Shown here piece after piece: positions 12,862 to 20,772 of a stretch of 23,821 nt of DNA (the first letter of the stretch is position 1; every line of letters begins with the position of its first letter). Made by a program: the position numbers and the translations under genes. Origin of the DNA: UBA9337 sp038331135. GTDB taxonomy: Bacteria > Patescibacteriota > Minisyncoccia > Moranbacterales > UBA9337. Below the pieces are notes generated by a model. It searched no databases and had not been told where the DNA came from. It worked only from the letters and a program-made list of their open reading frames with translations. The stretch covers positions 1 to 23,821 of the forward strand of contig JBBQOS010000010.1 in assembly GCA_038331135.1 (NCBI GenBank), given 5' to 3'.

Positions 12862-12913
12862 AAAATAGCATTTTACTACCGTACACTAGTGTACGGTAGT
12901 AAAATGCTATTTT
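12862..12913. repeat. 52-bp perfect palindrome
   Basis: The left half 12862-12887 and right half 12888-12913 are exact reverse complements with no spacer. The centre is CCGTACACTAGTGTACGG, and the outer parts read AAAATAGCATTTTACTA and its complement. The ordinary terminators here have stems of 8-14 bp and loops of 5-14 nt, so this is different in kind. A T-rich stretch follows on the right. It could be a dimeric protein site, a cruciform or a mobile-element remnant. Confidence 0.9.
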
Positions 12914-12935
12914 TGTTTTGTCTGTGAAAAATAAA

Positions 12936-12962
12936 AAACCTTCTAAAAAATAGAGGTTTCTG
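12936..12962 (-). terminator. Terminator downstream of tRNA-Leu
   Basis: On the minus strand an 8-bp stem with one bulge (AACCTCTA / TAGAAGGTT) is followed by TTTTTTATTTTT. It lies about 110 bp after the tRNA-Leu 3' end. Confidence 0.55.
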
Positions 12963-12974
12963 TTGGGTGTTTTA

Positions 12975-13066
12975 TGTCAAATGCTTGATTTTTTATGATG
13001 CATGTTTCATGCTATATATTTTTGTGCCCCATGTTCTGTCCTGCATGCTTTATGTTGCATGATATT
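12975..13066. repeat. ATGC-word repeat region
   Basis: Words such as 'tgcatg', 'tttcatgc', 'catgtt' and 'gcatgctttatgttgcatga' recur through this stretch with partial dyad symmetry. It is another degenerate, low-information intergenic repeat. Confidence 0.45.
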
Positions 13067-13072
13067 AAAGTG

Positions 13073-13155
13073 TGCCCGGGGCGAGACTCGAACTCGCACG
13101 ATTTTGCAATCGAGGGATTTTAAGTCCCTTGTGTCTACCATTTCACCACCCGGGC
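13073..13155 (-). tRNA. tRNA-Leu(UAA)
   Basis: On the minus strand GCCCGGG pairs with CCCGGGC as a 7-bp acceptor stem with discriminator A. The D arm contains GGTGAAATGGTAGAC. The anticodon loop CTTAAAA gives anticodon UAA. A long variable arm (CGATTGCAAAATCG) and the T arm GTTCGAGTC complete a class II tRNA. CCA is not encoded. Confidence 0.95.
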
Positions 13156-13203
13156 GAATTTAAATTGTTTTATACCAAATTAATTTAATTACTTTCACAT
13201 AAA

Positions 13204-13245
13204 AGATAGATTTCTCCGCTTCGCTATCGCTACGGTCGAAATGAT
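13204..13245. repeat. Dispersed palindromic repeat (ATTTC...GAAAT type)
   Basis: The segment AGATTTCTCCGCTTCGCTA-like, with the distal arm GGTCGAAATGA, forms an imperfect hairpin. I recognise it as a repeat type scattered between genes in many environmental bacterial genomes. It lies between the two tRNA genes. Confidence 0.5.
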
Positions 13246-13276
13246 ATACTGGGTGGGTTTTATGTTAATTTAGTAT

Positions 13277-13350
13277 TGGAGGTCCGAAGCAGATTTGAAC
13301 TGCTGTACAAGGTTTTGCAGACCTTTGCCTAACCACTCGGCCATCGGACC
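13277..13350 (-). tRNA. tRNA-Cys(GCA)
   Basis: On the minus strand GGTCCGA pairs with TCGGACC. Discriminator U, expected for tRNA-Cys, is followed by an encoded CCA. The anticodon stem AAGGT/ACCTT holds loop CTGCAAA, anticodon GCA. The T arm reads GTTCAAATC. The neighbouring tRNA-Leu has no encoded CCA, so CCA coding is mixed. Confidence 0.95.
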
Positions 13351-13521
13351 TTACGATGAGAACCAAACAAACACAAATCTATATTAACAAAGGTAAGGGG
13401 AGTGGTCAATGGGCGGTTATTGGATCGTGTTTAGTAGAGAAGAGATAGTAACTCGTTTGTGCGGGCTCATCATTGACAAAGAGAAGTTTAAATGGTAGTT
13501 TGGATAGTTAATATTTATGTT

Positions 13522-14118
13522 ATGAAAGAAGTAAAGGTTTCTATAATTATTTGTCCCAAAAGTCCCAACGGAGATCTCAAGAGAACCTTGGATTCTTTAT
13601 TGTTGCAAAATTTTAAAAATTTTGAAGTCATTATTGTAAATAAAGGTTGCTTAATTGAGATAAATGTTTTAATAGAAAAATATAAGAAATTATTTGGCGG
13701 TAGGATGCGTCACATAAGTTTAAATAATGTCGAACTGCTTGAAGCGATAAATGAGGGCATAAAAATGGCTAAAGGCCAATACCTAACCATTTTGGAGCCA
13801 GGAGGCGAGCTAGGGTTTAACTCTTTGGAATTAGCTCTAAGATCCGCCAATAAATATCCGCAAGCCGATGTAGTTTATGGAGTGGAAAGTATTTGGGAAA
13901 GAAGTAAAAGAATTAAAGGGGTGGTAAATATAATGGCGGAAACTTTGCCGATTAAAAATACTCATTCTTCAAATTTGTATTATAAGAAAGAATTGCACTA
14001 TAAATTCGGTTTTTATGAATTAGATAATAAAGTCATTGAAGATTATGCTTTTTGTCTGAAAGCCTTTTATTTGGGAGAGGCGATTGTGAGACCATTTGAT
14101 TTAGCTATCAAGGAATAG
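13522..14118 (+). CDS. GT2-like glycosyltransferase domain protein, active site degenerate
   Basis: 198 residues with the GT-A pattern of family 2: VKVSIIICPKSPNGDLKRTL, then SLLLQNFKNFEVIIVN, and later AINEGIKMAKGQYLTILEPG. In active GT2 enzymes the strand after VIIV carries D-D-G-S and the later strand ends in D-x-D. Here they read VNKGC and LEPGGEL, so the usual nucleotide-sugar and metal-binding aspartates are missing. Either the protein uses other residues or it no longer has catalytic activity. Length is that of the catalytic domain alone. I chose ATG 13522 because the family begins close to V-S-[IV]-I. ATG 13492 would add ten residues. It lies before a convergent galE. Confidence 0.7.
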   Translation: MKEVKVSIIICPKSPNGDLKRTLDSLLLQNFKNFEVIIVNKGCLIEINVLIEKYKKLFGGRMRHISLNNVELLEAINEGIKMAKGQYLTILEPGGELGFNSLELALRSANKYPQADVVYGVESIWERSKRIKGVVNIMAETLPIKNTHSSNLYYKKELHYKFGFYELDNKVIEDYAFCLKAFYLGEAIVRPFDLAIKE

Positions 14119-14145
14119 CTAAATAATTTCCAAATCAAAATTTCC

Positions 14146-14170
14146 AACCTACCTACCGGACAGGCAGGTT
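14146..14170. repeat. Dispersed palindromic repeat (CCTACCTACCGGACAGGCAGG type)
   Basis: AACCTACCT pairs with AGGCAGGTT (one mismatch) around ACCGGAC. I recognise this word as a frequent intergenic repeat in CPR-type genomes. It has no T run and lies between the GT2-like gene and galE. Confidence 0.55.
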
Positions 14171-14292
14171 TCCAAACAATGTTCAATATCTAAATTCCCA
14201 CTTAGTCAGAATAAAATATTTATTTTAGAATGGGTAGAATTTAAAGTTATAAAAAAAATAATTCAACAAATATAACTCCGCCAGTTGGCAGA

Positions 14293-15306
14293 TTAGCAAT
14301 TTATTTGTTTTTGCCATTTCCAGGCATCTCTTAAACTGTCTTCGAGAGATTTTTTGGCTTTCCATCCCATTTCTTTTTTTATTTTATTAGCGTTGGCATA
14401 GCAAATGGCGATGTCTCCTGCTCGACGAGGTCCGATTTCATAAGGAACTTTGATGCCGTTAACTTTTTCAAAAGTTTTTATAATTTCCAAAACACTATTT
14501 CCCGTTCCTGTCCCTACGTTAAAAACATCGTAAAAAGGACATTGCTGTTTGTGGAGATATTCGAGAGTTTTTATGTGCGCTAATGCTAAATCCACTACAT
14601 GAATAAAATCCCGGACGCCATAACCATCAGTGGTAGAATAATCATTTCCAAAAACAGTTAATTTTTCTCGGATACCGGCCGCAGATTGAGTCACGAAAGG
14701 AACAAGGTTATTGGGGGTGCCGATTGGCAATTCCCCAATTAATCCCGACGGATGAGCGCCAATTGGATTAAAATAGCGAAGTGAAATAGCAGAAATATTT
14801 TTATTGCCATTTGCTGTATCAGAAATAATGTCTTCAGCCATGGATTTGGTTTTGCCGTAGGGAGAAGGGGAGGTTTTCTTTGGAGCGGTTTCGGGAATAG
14901 GGCATTTATCCGGCTCGCCATAAACCGTAGCTGAAGAAGAAAAAACTAAATTTTTAACTTTAAATTTTTGCATAGCTTCCAATATGGCAATAAGAGAAAA
15001 CAGATTATTGTTATAATAATCAAGTGGCTTAATTATCGATTCTCCCACCGCTTTAAAGGCGGCAAAATGAATCACTCCTTCAATATTGGATTCTTTTTTA
15101 AATACTTCTTCTAAAAATTTTTTATCATTGCAATTACCTTCGTAAACTGTGGTATCTTTGCCGGTAATCTTCTTTATTCTCTCAATAATCCATGGTTTAG
15201 AATTGGAAAAATTATCAATAATTATCGGAGTATGTCCAGCGTTAGAAAGTTCAACGACAGTATGGGATCCGATGAATCCCGCGCCACCTGTAACTAGTAT
15301 TTTCAT
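14293..15306 (-). CDS. galE: UDP-glucose 4-epimerase
   Basis: Interconverts UDP-glucose and UDP-galactose using bound NAD. The 337-residue product has the Rossmann motif TGGAGFIG (7-14), the serine strand FSSSATVYG, and the catalytic Y-x3-K in SPYGKTK, followed by SLRYFNPIGAHPSG and the GVRDFIHVVDLA segment, all characteristic of GalE rather than of RmlB. Length is normal (about 330-340). It is on the minus strand, downstream of and codirectional with the ALG10-like membrane gene, 134 bp apart. It likely supplies sugar nucleotides for surface glycans. No Shine-Dalgarno is visible. Confidence 0.94.
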   Translation of the reverse strand: MKILVTGGAGFIGSHTVVELSNAGHTPIIIDNFSNSKPWIIERIKKITGKDTTVYEGNCNDKKFLEEVFKKESNIEGVIHFAAFKAVGESIIKPLDYYNNNLFSLIAILEAMQKFKVKNLVFSSSATVYGEPDKCPIPETAPKKTSPSPYGKTKSMAEDIISDTANGNKNISAISLRYFNPIGAHPSGLIGELPIGTPNNLVPFVTQSAAGIREKLTVFGNDYSTTDGYGVRDFIHVVDLALAHIKTLEYLHKQQCPFYDVFNVGTGTGNSVLEIIKTFEKVNGIKVPYEIGPRRAGDIAICYANANKIKKEMGWKAKKSLEDSLRDAWKWQKQINC

Positions 15307-15440
15307 AATGTTTTTTGTATAAATTAATAAAATTTAAATAGCGGAATGTCTCTTGGCAATTTTAGCATAATGAGAATAGAGAAACAATTTAAAGATATTT
15401 TAGAATATAGAGATTTATTGAATATTTTTCACTTTAGATT

Positions 15441-16706
15441 TTAAAGAAATACTTTCAGTTTCATAATGCTAAAAAGAAGCATTAAGCATAATGATATGTA
15501 ATAAATTATCATAAAATTTTCAAATTTATTAGATAGTTGTTTTCTAAAAATTAAAATAAATAGAAAAGGAATAATGGAATAACGCTCTTCGATTAACCAA
15601 GAAGGAGCCAAATAAAAGAAAATAAAAGGATAAATTAAATAATTTATTTTTTTAAAGTTTATAAAAAATAAGGACATGGTTCCAATAAATATCAATAAAG
15701 CATTTAAAAAGAAATGATTGTTATAAACAAAGATTAAAAAAATATTTCTTAAAAATCTATAATCAAAGTTGTACCCATGTAAAGGCGGTGGATTGAGAAA
15801 AAATGAAACAGATATTAATAATGATACTAAAATAGCTAAATAAATTTTTTTGTTATAGAATATTTTTTTAGAATTTAGTAAACTTTTAATTAAAATTGGC
15901 CCCAAGAGAACACTCGCCAAAGAAAGAAAAAAATAAATGTTACCCAAGTAAATTCCAGCTTGATGAGAGCCTTTATCATTTATGGCAATACCTCCGTTTA
16001 CTTTTAAAAAAAATATAAAAAGAATGATCCCGATAAGAAATCCCAGTGTTGAGATTAGATATTTGCGAATATTGAGAAAGGCAAAAGTAAGTCCATAGTT
16101 ATAAAAATAAAAATAAACCCAAATAAAAATATGCCAAATGATGTTATTTTGCCTAACACAAATAGAAAAAATTGATATTAAGGCGGCTAATTTATAATTT
16201 TTTTGGAGTGCTAAATAAAAGGCTAAAAACACCACAAGTGCTGAAAAAATATCTGTGTATAGTAACGGATAAAAAATAAAAGCAATGGGTAGAAATATTA
16301 AAAGAAAAACCCTTCTGTGGTAATCAAATTTATTTATTTTTTTAGCAATTAAATAGAAAATTAAAATAATAAAAGATGCAAAAAATAAACTAATACATCT
16401 AGTTTTCAAAATAGATAAATCATTGTATAATAACTTGGTAAATAAAGATATAATAAGATGATAGCCTGGTATAGTGGTTAATCCGTCAGCCATTTCAAAT
16501 CTATTTTCAAAAAATCTTTTTATCTGTTTGTAATGATAGGCTTCATCGGCGTATCTTTTGGAACCAAGTGTGATGAGTGTAACCCAAAGACTCATTGCTA
16601 AAAAGACAAGGATGCCAAAAACCCTATCTCTTTTATTTTTGAATATTATTTTAGTTTTAATTATTAATTTAGAAAAACATTTTTTTAAATTTTTTACACT
16701 AAACAT
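15441..16706 (-). CDS. DIE2/ALG10-like polytopic glucosyltransferase homologue
   Basis: A 421-residue membrane protein with about 11 hydrophobic helices. Its motifs follow the eukaryotic ER enzyme Alg10 (GT59, alpha-1,2-glucosyltransferase using dolichyl-phosphate-glucose) in order: YADEAYHYKQIKRFFEN with TTIPGYH (near the N-terminus, like Alg10 DE-x-F-H...TT-x-PG), YTDIFSALVV, ICVRQNNIIWHIFIW (like FRQTNIIW), NDKGSHQAGIY (like GDKS-x-H), FDYRFLRN and IEERYSIIPFLF near the C-terminus. A bacterial counterpart would add glucose from a polyprenyl-phosphate donor to a lipid-linked glycan on the outer face. It shares a 57-bp divergent region with the DUF2079 gene. It is very A+T-rich. The assignment is from memory of the family and needs a profile search. 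Confidence 0.75.
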   Translation of the reverse strand: MFSVKNLKKCFSKLIIKTKIIFKNKRDRVFGILVFLAMSLWVTLITLGSKRYADEAYHYKQIKRFFENRFEMADGLTTIPGYHLIISLFTKLLYNDLSILKTRCISLFFASFIILIFYLIAKKINKFDYHRRVFLLIFLPIAFIFYPLLYTDIFSALVVFLAFYLALQKNYKLAALISIFSICVRQNNIIWHIFIWVYFYFYNYGLTFAFLNIRKYLISTLGFLIGIILFIFFLKVNGGIAINDKGSHQAGIYLGNIYFFLSLASVLLGPILIKSLLNSKKIFYNKKIYLAILVSLLISVSFFLNPPPLHGYNFDYRFLRNIFLIFVYNNHFFLNALLIFIGTMSLFFINFKKINYLIYPFIFFYLAPSWLIEERYSIIPFLFILIFRKQLSNKFENFMIIYYISLCLMLLFSIMKLKVFL

Positions 16707-16763
16707 AAACCCAGATAGCTAGAAAATAAATATAAGCTTAAATATAATTTTAATTATAACACA
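16707..16763. promoter_or_regulatory. Divergent promoter region
   Basis: 57 bp separate the ALG10-like gene (minus) and the DUF2079 gene (plus), so both must start here or use leaderless transcripts. The stretch is nearly all A/T. I cannot assign individual -35/-10 boxes with confidence. Confidence 0.4.
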
Positions 16764-18233
16764 ATGAAAATAAAATATAAAATAAGCAGTTATTTTAAAA
16801 AATTAGAAGTATTTTCTAAAAAATCCTTTTTTGAGCGCTTAGTTATGGGGGGCATTATTTTTGTAGGTATTTTTTGGTTCGGAGTGACTTTTTTTCAATA
16901 TCAAGAATATGCTTATCGAACAGGAGATACACCAGTAGCTGAGCAAGCTATCTGGAACACGGTGCATGGGAGGATTTTTTACCAAAGCTTTCTGCAAGTT
17001 GATACTAATTTAAGAGAGCATCTTAACTTTGTTCAAATTCTTTATGTTCCGCTGTATGCTATTTTCCCGCACACGTTAACGCTGTTTTTTATTATTCAAC
17101 TTTCTTTTGTTTTGGGTTCAATAGCGCTATATTATTTTGTTAAAAAAAGAATAAGTAGCTTAGCAGGCGCGATAGCAGTCGGTTTATTTATTTTTCATCC
17201 TCTAATCGCTTCGCAAGCAGTTGGCGATATGCATGTGGTTTCTGTGGCGGGACCAGCCTTTCTGATGCTGTTAATGGCTTATCATGATAAGAAGTATAGG
17301 GCTTTTGTTTTTTGGTTAATTTTTATGGTTTTCGTTTCTGAATTCGTGGCTCCCACTGTTTTTTTGGTGGGAGTATTAGCGCTTCTAGAAAGAAGGAGTT
17401 GGAAATGGTTTTTGCCACCAGCTATCGGAGGAATGGGTTTATATTTAGCTGCTAAATATTATATTACAATCGGATTTGGTTCTAGCGCTAATATTTTATC
17501 CAAGTTTACTCCGCAGGCCATAATGTCAATTTATAAAATTGAAAAAAGATTAGATTTAATCGCCCAGTCGTTAGCACCGCTTCTTTGGATTTTTCCCTGG
17601 ATTTCTAAATATGCCCTGTTACTTATTCCTTCATTTATGATTGCATTATTTATCATTATTCCAGGGAGAATTGCTGGCGGTAGTCATGTTTTTATTTTAA
17701 TCCCACCAATTTTAGTGATTATTTTTATAGACTTACTTGAAAGATTTCCAAATTTTAAGCGTTGGATTATGGCAATAGCAATTGTAGGAATTATTTTATC
17801 TTTGCATCCCTGGTGGAAATATATGGAAATTGACGCTAGTGACCTTACTGCTGAGATGGATAGAGCTGTGGAGATGGTTAAAGACGGGGGGTCACTTACT
17901 GCTTCGACTCAGATGGGTCCCAATCTTTGTCGCAGAGAAGAATTCTTTCTGCCGATGAATGAAAAAATGACTGATTATGTGGTTTTAAAAACTAGTAAAT
18001 TGACTAAGAGTAAAAGTGATTTAGAAAACCAAGAATTGAAATATGATCAAAAAATAGAACAGTCTGGAATTTATAGAGTTGTTTTTCGAGAAGGGAGGGT
18101 AGTTGTTTTTGTAAAAAAAGAAAAAATAGCTGAATTAATGAAAATTCCAGTTGATGAAGTTGCGGGGATGAGCGAAAAAGAAATCCAAAGTGAATGGGGA
18201 AAAATAAAAAGAAATGTTGGTTGGCTGAACTAG
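16764..18233 (+). CDS. DUF2079-family polytopic membrane protein
   Basis: 489 residues. A cytoplasmic basic start is followed by a first helix (about 29-45), then the family's extracytoplasmic signature DTPVAEQAIWNTVHGR and HLNFVQILYVPLYAIFPHT, about ten more helices up to about 350, and a soluble C-terminal domain of about 140 residues ending with acidic/basic helices. DUF2079 proteins share the GT-C fold plan (first loop with acidic residue, large loop) and are thought to handle lipid-linked sugars, but no activity is established. The gene is divergent from the ALG10-like gene and 61 bp upstream of rmlB, which supports a role in surface glycan assembly. Confidence 0.8.
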   Translation: MKIKYKISSYFKKLEVFSKKSFFERLVMGGIIFVGIFWFGVTFFQYQEYAYRTGDTPVAEQAIWNTVHGRIFYQSFLQVDTNLREHLNFVQILYVPLYAIFPHTLTLFFIIQLSFVLGSIALYYFVKKRISSLAGAIAVGLFIFHPLIASQAVGDMHVVSVAGPAFLMLLMAYHDKKYRAFVFWLIFMVFVSEFVAPTVFLVGVLALLERRSWKWFLPPAIGGMGLYLAAKYYITIGFGSSANILSKFTPQAIMSIYKIEKRLDLIAQSLAPLLWIFPWISKYALLLIPSFMIALFIIIPGRIAGGSHVFILIPPILVIIFIDLLERFPNFKRWIMAIAIVGIILSLHPWWKYMEIDASDLTAEMDRAVEMVKDGGSLTASTQMGPNLCRREEFFLPMNEKMTDYVVLKTSKLTKSKSDLENQELKYDQKIEQSGIYRVVFREGRVVVFVKKEKIAELMKIPVDEVAGMSEKEIQSEWGKIKRNVGWLN

Positions 18234-18306
18234 GTTAGCTGGTAAATATTTGAATTTTTACAGATTAAATGATAATATACTTATGTAATTTGTAATGTTT
18301 AAAAGT

Positions 18307-19329
18307 ATGAAATTATTGGTTACGGGTGGAGCTGGTTTTATCGGTTCTAATTTTATCCACTATATCTTAAATAAATATCCAGAAGACGAAATAATTAATC
18401 TAGATGCGCTAACCTATGCGGGCAATTTGGAAAATCTAAAAGATATTGAAAATAATCCAAATTATAAATTTGTGCATGGTGATATAATGGATTCTTTACT
18501 GGTAGAGGAATTAATAAAAAATGTGGATGTAATAGTGCATTTTGCCGCTGAGTCACACGTAGATAGATCTATTTTAGATAGTGATTCTTTTGTGCGAACG
18601 AATGTCAATGGAACTCTGAACTTATTGGAAATTGCCAAAAATAATGGCAATAAAAGATTTCATCATATTTCAACTGATGAAGTTTATGGTTCATTGGAAA
18701 AGGGCGACCCAGCCTTTAATGAAAAAACCCCTTATGACCCCAGAAGTCCTTATAGCGCCTCTAAAGCTTCTTCTGATCACTTAGTGCGCGCCTATTACCA
18801 TACTCATAATTTACCAATTACTATTTCAAACTGCTCTAATAATTATGGTCCTTATCAGTTTCCAGAGAAATTAATTCCTTTTTTTATTACCAACTTGATG
18901 GACGGAAAAAAAATCCCCGTTTATGGAGCTGGAGATAATATTCGCGATTGGTTGCATGTCAAAGATCATTGTCGAGCAATAGATTTGATAGTGAGAGAGG
19001 GGAAAATTGGTCAAACTTATTGTATCGGAGGTGGAGCGGAAAAAACCAATTTGGAAATTACTCGCAAAATTCTAGAATTAATGGATGCTGATGAAAGTAG
19101 TGTCGAATATGTTGCTGATAGGAAGGGGCACGATAAGCGATATGCAGTTGATTTTTCTAAGATAAAAAATGAATTAGGTTGGGAGCCGGCCATTTCTTTT
19201 AAAGATGGCACAAAAGAAACAGTTGAGTGGTACCAGAATAATATTCAATGGTTAAGTAACATTAAAACTGGCGAATATCTGGCTTATGGAGAAAACTATT
19301 ACAATAACAAGCATGTAAAAATCGTATAA
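18307..19329 (+). CDS. rfbB: dTDP-glucose 4,6-dehydratase
   Basis: Second step of dTDP-L-rhamnose synthesis (RmlB). The 340-residue product has the NAD motif TGGAGFIGSNF, the segment LDALTYAGN (typical RmlB), AAESHVDRSI, the active-site STDEVYG (T-D-E triad region), Y-x3-K in PYSASKAS, and NNYGPYQFPEKLIP. ATG 18307 is chosen because family members start M-[KR]-[IL]-LVTGG. An in-frame ATG at 18295 would add four residues. rmlD follows after 72 bp, which holds a palindromic repeat. The thymidylyltransferase (rmlA) and epimerase (rmlC) genes are not in the window. Confidence 0.95.
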   Translation: MKLLVTGGAGFIGSNFIHYILNKYPEDEIINLDALTYAGNLENLKDIENNPNYKFVHGDIMDSLLVEELIKNVDVIVHFAAESHVDRSILDSDSFVRTNVNGTLNLLEIAKNNGNKRFHHISTDEVYGSLEKGDPAFNEKTPYDPRSPYSASKASSDHLVRAYYHTHNLPITISNCSNNYGPYQFPEKLIPFFITNLMDGKKIPVYGAGDNIRDWLHVKDHCRAIDLIVREGKIGQTYCIGGGAEKTNLEITRKILELMDADESSVEYVADRKGHDKRYAVDFSKIKNELGWEPAISFKDGTKETVEWYQNNIQWLSNIKTGEYLAYGENYYNNKHVKIV

Positions 19330-19362
19330 ATTAGCGTATGTAGAGTTTTTAATGTTTTTAAA

Positions 19363-19390
19363 GTAGAGACGCATTGCGATGCGTCTGTAC
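19363..19390. repeat. Dispersed palindromic repeat (GTAGAGACGCAT type)
   Basis: GTAGAGACGCAT (19363-19374) pairs with ATGCGTCTGTAC (19379-19390), one mismatch, 4-nt loop. I recognise the GTAGAGACGC...GCGTCT type as a widespread interspersed repeat in bacteria. It sits between rfbB and rfbD, with no T run, so transcription should pass. Confidence 0.6.
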
Positions 19391-19401
19391 TAAAATAAAT
19401 T

Positions 19402-20331
19402 ATGAAAAAAATTTTAATATTGGGTGCCAGAGGAATGCTTGGGCAATCGTTAACAAATATTTTTATCAAAAATGATTACGAAGTTGTTGCTTGGGATAAG
19501 GACGAGCTAGACATAACCGATGAAAAAGAAGTTAGTAAAAAAATCAAAGCTTTAAAGCCAGAGATAATCTTAAACGCAGCTGCTTATAACGCAGTGGATA
19601 AGTGCGAAGAAGACGAGAAAGAATTTGAATTGGCTAAAAAAATAAATGGAGAGGCACCAGGATATTTGGCTAAAGTCGCTAAAGAAATCGAAGCAACTTT
19701 TGTGCATTATTCGACAGATTATGTTTTTGGTGCCGAGATGCCCACTATCCCTGAGCCGGCCGGTTGCACTGGAAGTTGTGGTAGTTGTGGCTTGCATGCT
19801 GGTTTTGAGCCAGAAATAGGTTACATTGAAGATGATAAGCCCGCTCCGGTAAATAAATATGGAGAGAGTAAATTGTTAGGTGAAGAAAATGTGAAAAAGA
19901 ATGGAGAGAAATTTTATATCATAAGACTTTCTAAATTATTTGGCAATCCAGCAATCACAAAAGGAGTTAAAAAAAGTTTTTTTGATGTAATGTTGGAAGC
20001 TGGTAAAAAAAATAAAACAGTTAAGGCCGTAGATGAGGAGACGAGTTGCTTTACTTATGCTCCAGATTTAGCCAAAAAAACTAAAGAAATAATTGAAGCT
20101 AATAAAGAATTTGGAATTTATCATGTCACCAATAGCGAAGCTGCTACTTGGTATGATGCAGTGGAAGAACTATATATGCAAGCAGGGATGGAAAATGTAA
20201 AAATAGAGCCAGTGGATGGCGATGAATTTCCTCGTCCCGCTAAACGACCATATTTTTCGGTACTGCTTAATAAAAAATTAAATCCACTTCGAAGTTACAA
20301 GGATGCGTTGGCTGAATATTTAAAAAAATAA
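19402..20331 (+). CDS. rfbD: dTDP-4-dehydrorhamnose reductase with a Cys-rich insertion
   Basis: Final step of dTDP-L-rhamnose synthesis (RmlD). 309 residues: the NAD(P) motif LGARGMLGQSL, the DITDEKEV segment, NAAAYNAVDKCEED (like AAYT-x-VD-x-AE), STDYVFG and catalytic Y153-x3-K157 in KYGESK, and the C-terminal RPAKRPYFSVLLN. Family members have about 285 residues. The surplus is one insertion of about 25 residues between STDYVF and the EDDKPAPVNKYG segment, carrying C122-T-G-S-C126-G-S-C129-G. This is a C-x3-C-x2-C pattern, placed near the active-site entrance. It may bind metal or an Fe-S cluster, or form a structural loop. Otherwise the enzyme looks complete. Confidence 0.93.
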   Translation: MKKILILGARGMLGQSLTNIFIKNDYEVVAWDKDELDITDEKEVSKKIKALKPEIILNAAAYNAVDKCEEDEKEFELAKKINGEAPGYLAKVAKEIEATFVHYSTDYVFGAEMPTIPEPAGCTGSCGSCGLHAGFEPEIGYIEDDKPAPVNKYGESKLLGEENVKKNGEKFYIIRLSKLFGNPAITKGVKKSFFDVMLEAGKKNKTVKAVDEETSCFTYAPDLAKKTKEIIEANKEFGIYHVTNSEAATWYDAVEELYMQAGMENVKIEPVDGDEFPRPAKRPYFSVLLNKKLNPLRSYKDALAEYLKK

Positions 20332-20400
20332 TTTTAAATTTTAGAGTTCCTATTGCGTTATAAAAACATGGCGTGTTAGTTGCTCTGTCAAAATAAAAAA

Positions 20401-20586
20401 ATGATAATACCAAAAATAAAAACAGAAGTAGGCGTAGTTATTGTTATAATGATTGCTTTGTTGACGGGTATTTTTACTGTGGTGGGGTTTGATAAAATTT
20501 CCAGAGATCTTGATAAAATTCAAGCAGCTACTGATGCAAATCAGGCCGCGCTTAATGACATTATAAAAGATAAGTCGAAAAAATAG
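20401..20586 (+). CDS. Small single-pass membrane protein
   Basis: 61 residues: a short basic start (MIIPKIKTEVG), one membrane helix (about 12-31, VVIVIMIALLTGIFTVVGF) and a soluble coiled-coil-like helix (DKISRDLDKIQAATDANQAALNDI). It has no recognised family. ATG 20401 is preferred to an upstream TTG at 20380. It lies 69 bp after rfbD and 114 bp before a bidirectional terminator. It might be a small assembly or membrane-associated factor, but nothing decides its role. Confidence 0.6.
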   Translation: MIIPKIKTEVGVVIVIMIALLTGIFTVVGFDKISRDLDKIQAATDANQAALNDIIKDKSKK

Positions 20587-20699
20587 AATTCAGCCTTTCC
20601 TCATCTTCAAAAGGGATGGAGGTTGAGAGAATATTTTTTATCAAGATCTTTTAAATTATTTGCGTCTTAAAATAGAACAAATTAATTTAATTTAGTATA

Positions 20700-20737
20700 A
20701 GCAAAAAACATCCTATTTTATGAGGATGTTTTTTGCT
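20700..20737. terminator. Bidirectional terminator between the sugar genes and rplT
   Basis: A perfect 15-bp stem (AGCAAAAAACATCCT 20700-20714 with 20723-20737) has an 8-nt loop and A/T runs on both arms. It ends the plus-strand unit and the minus-strand infC-rpmI-rplT unit. Confidence 0.85.
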
Positions 20738-20772
20738 ATATGTCCTAGGATGTGTGCTATGTTATATGAAAT

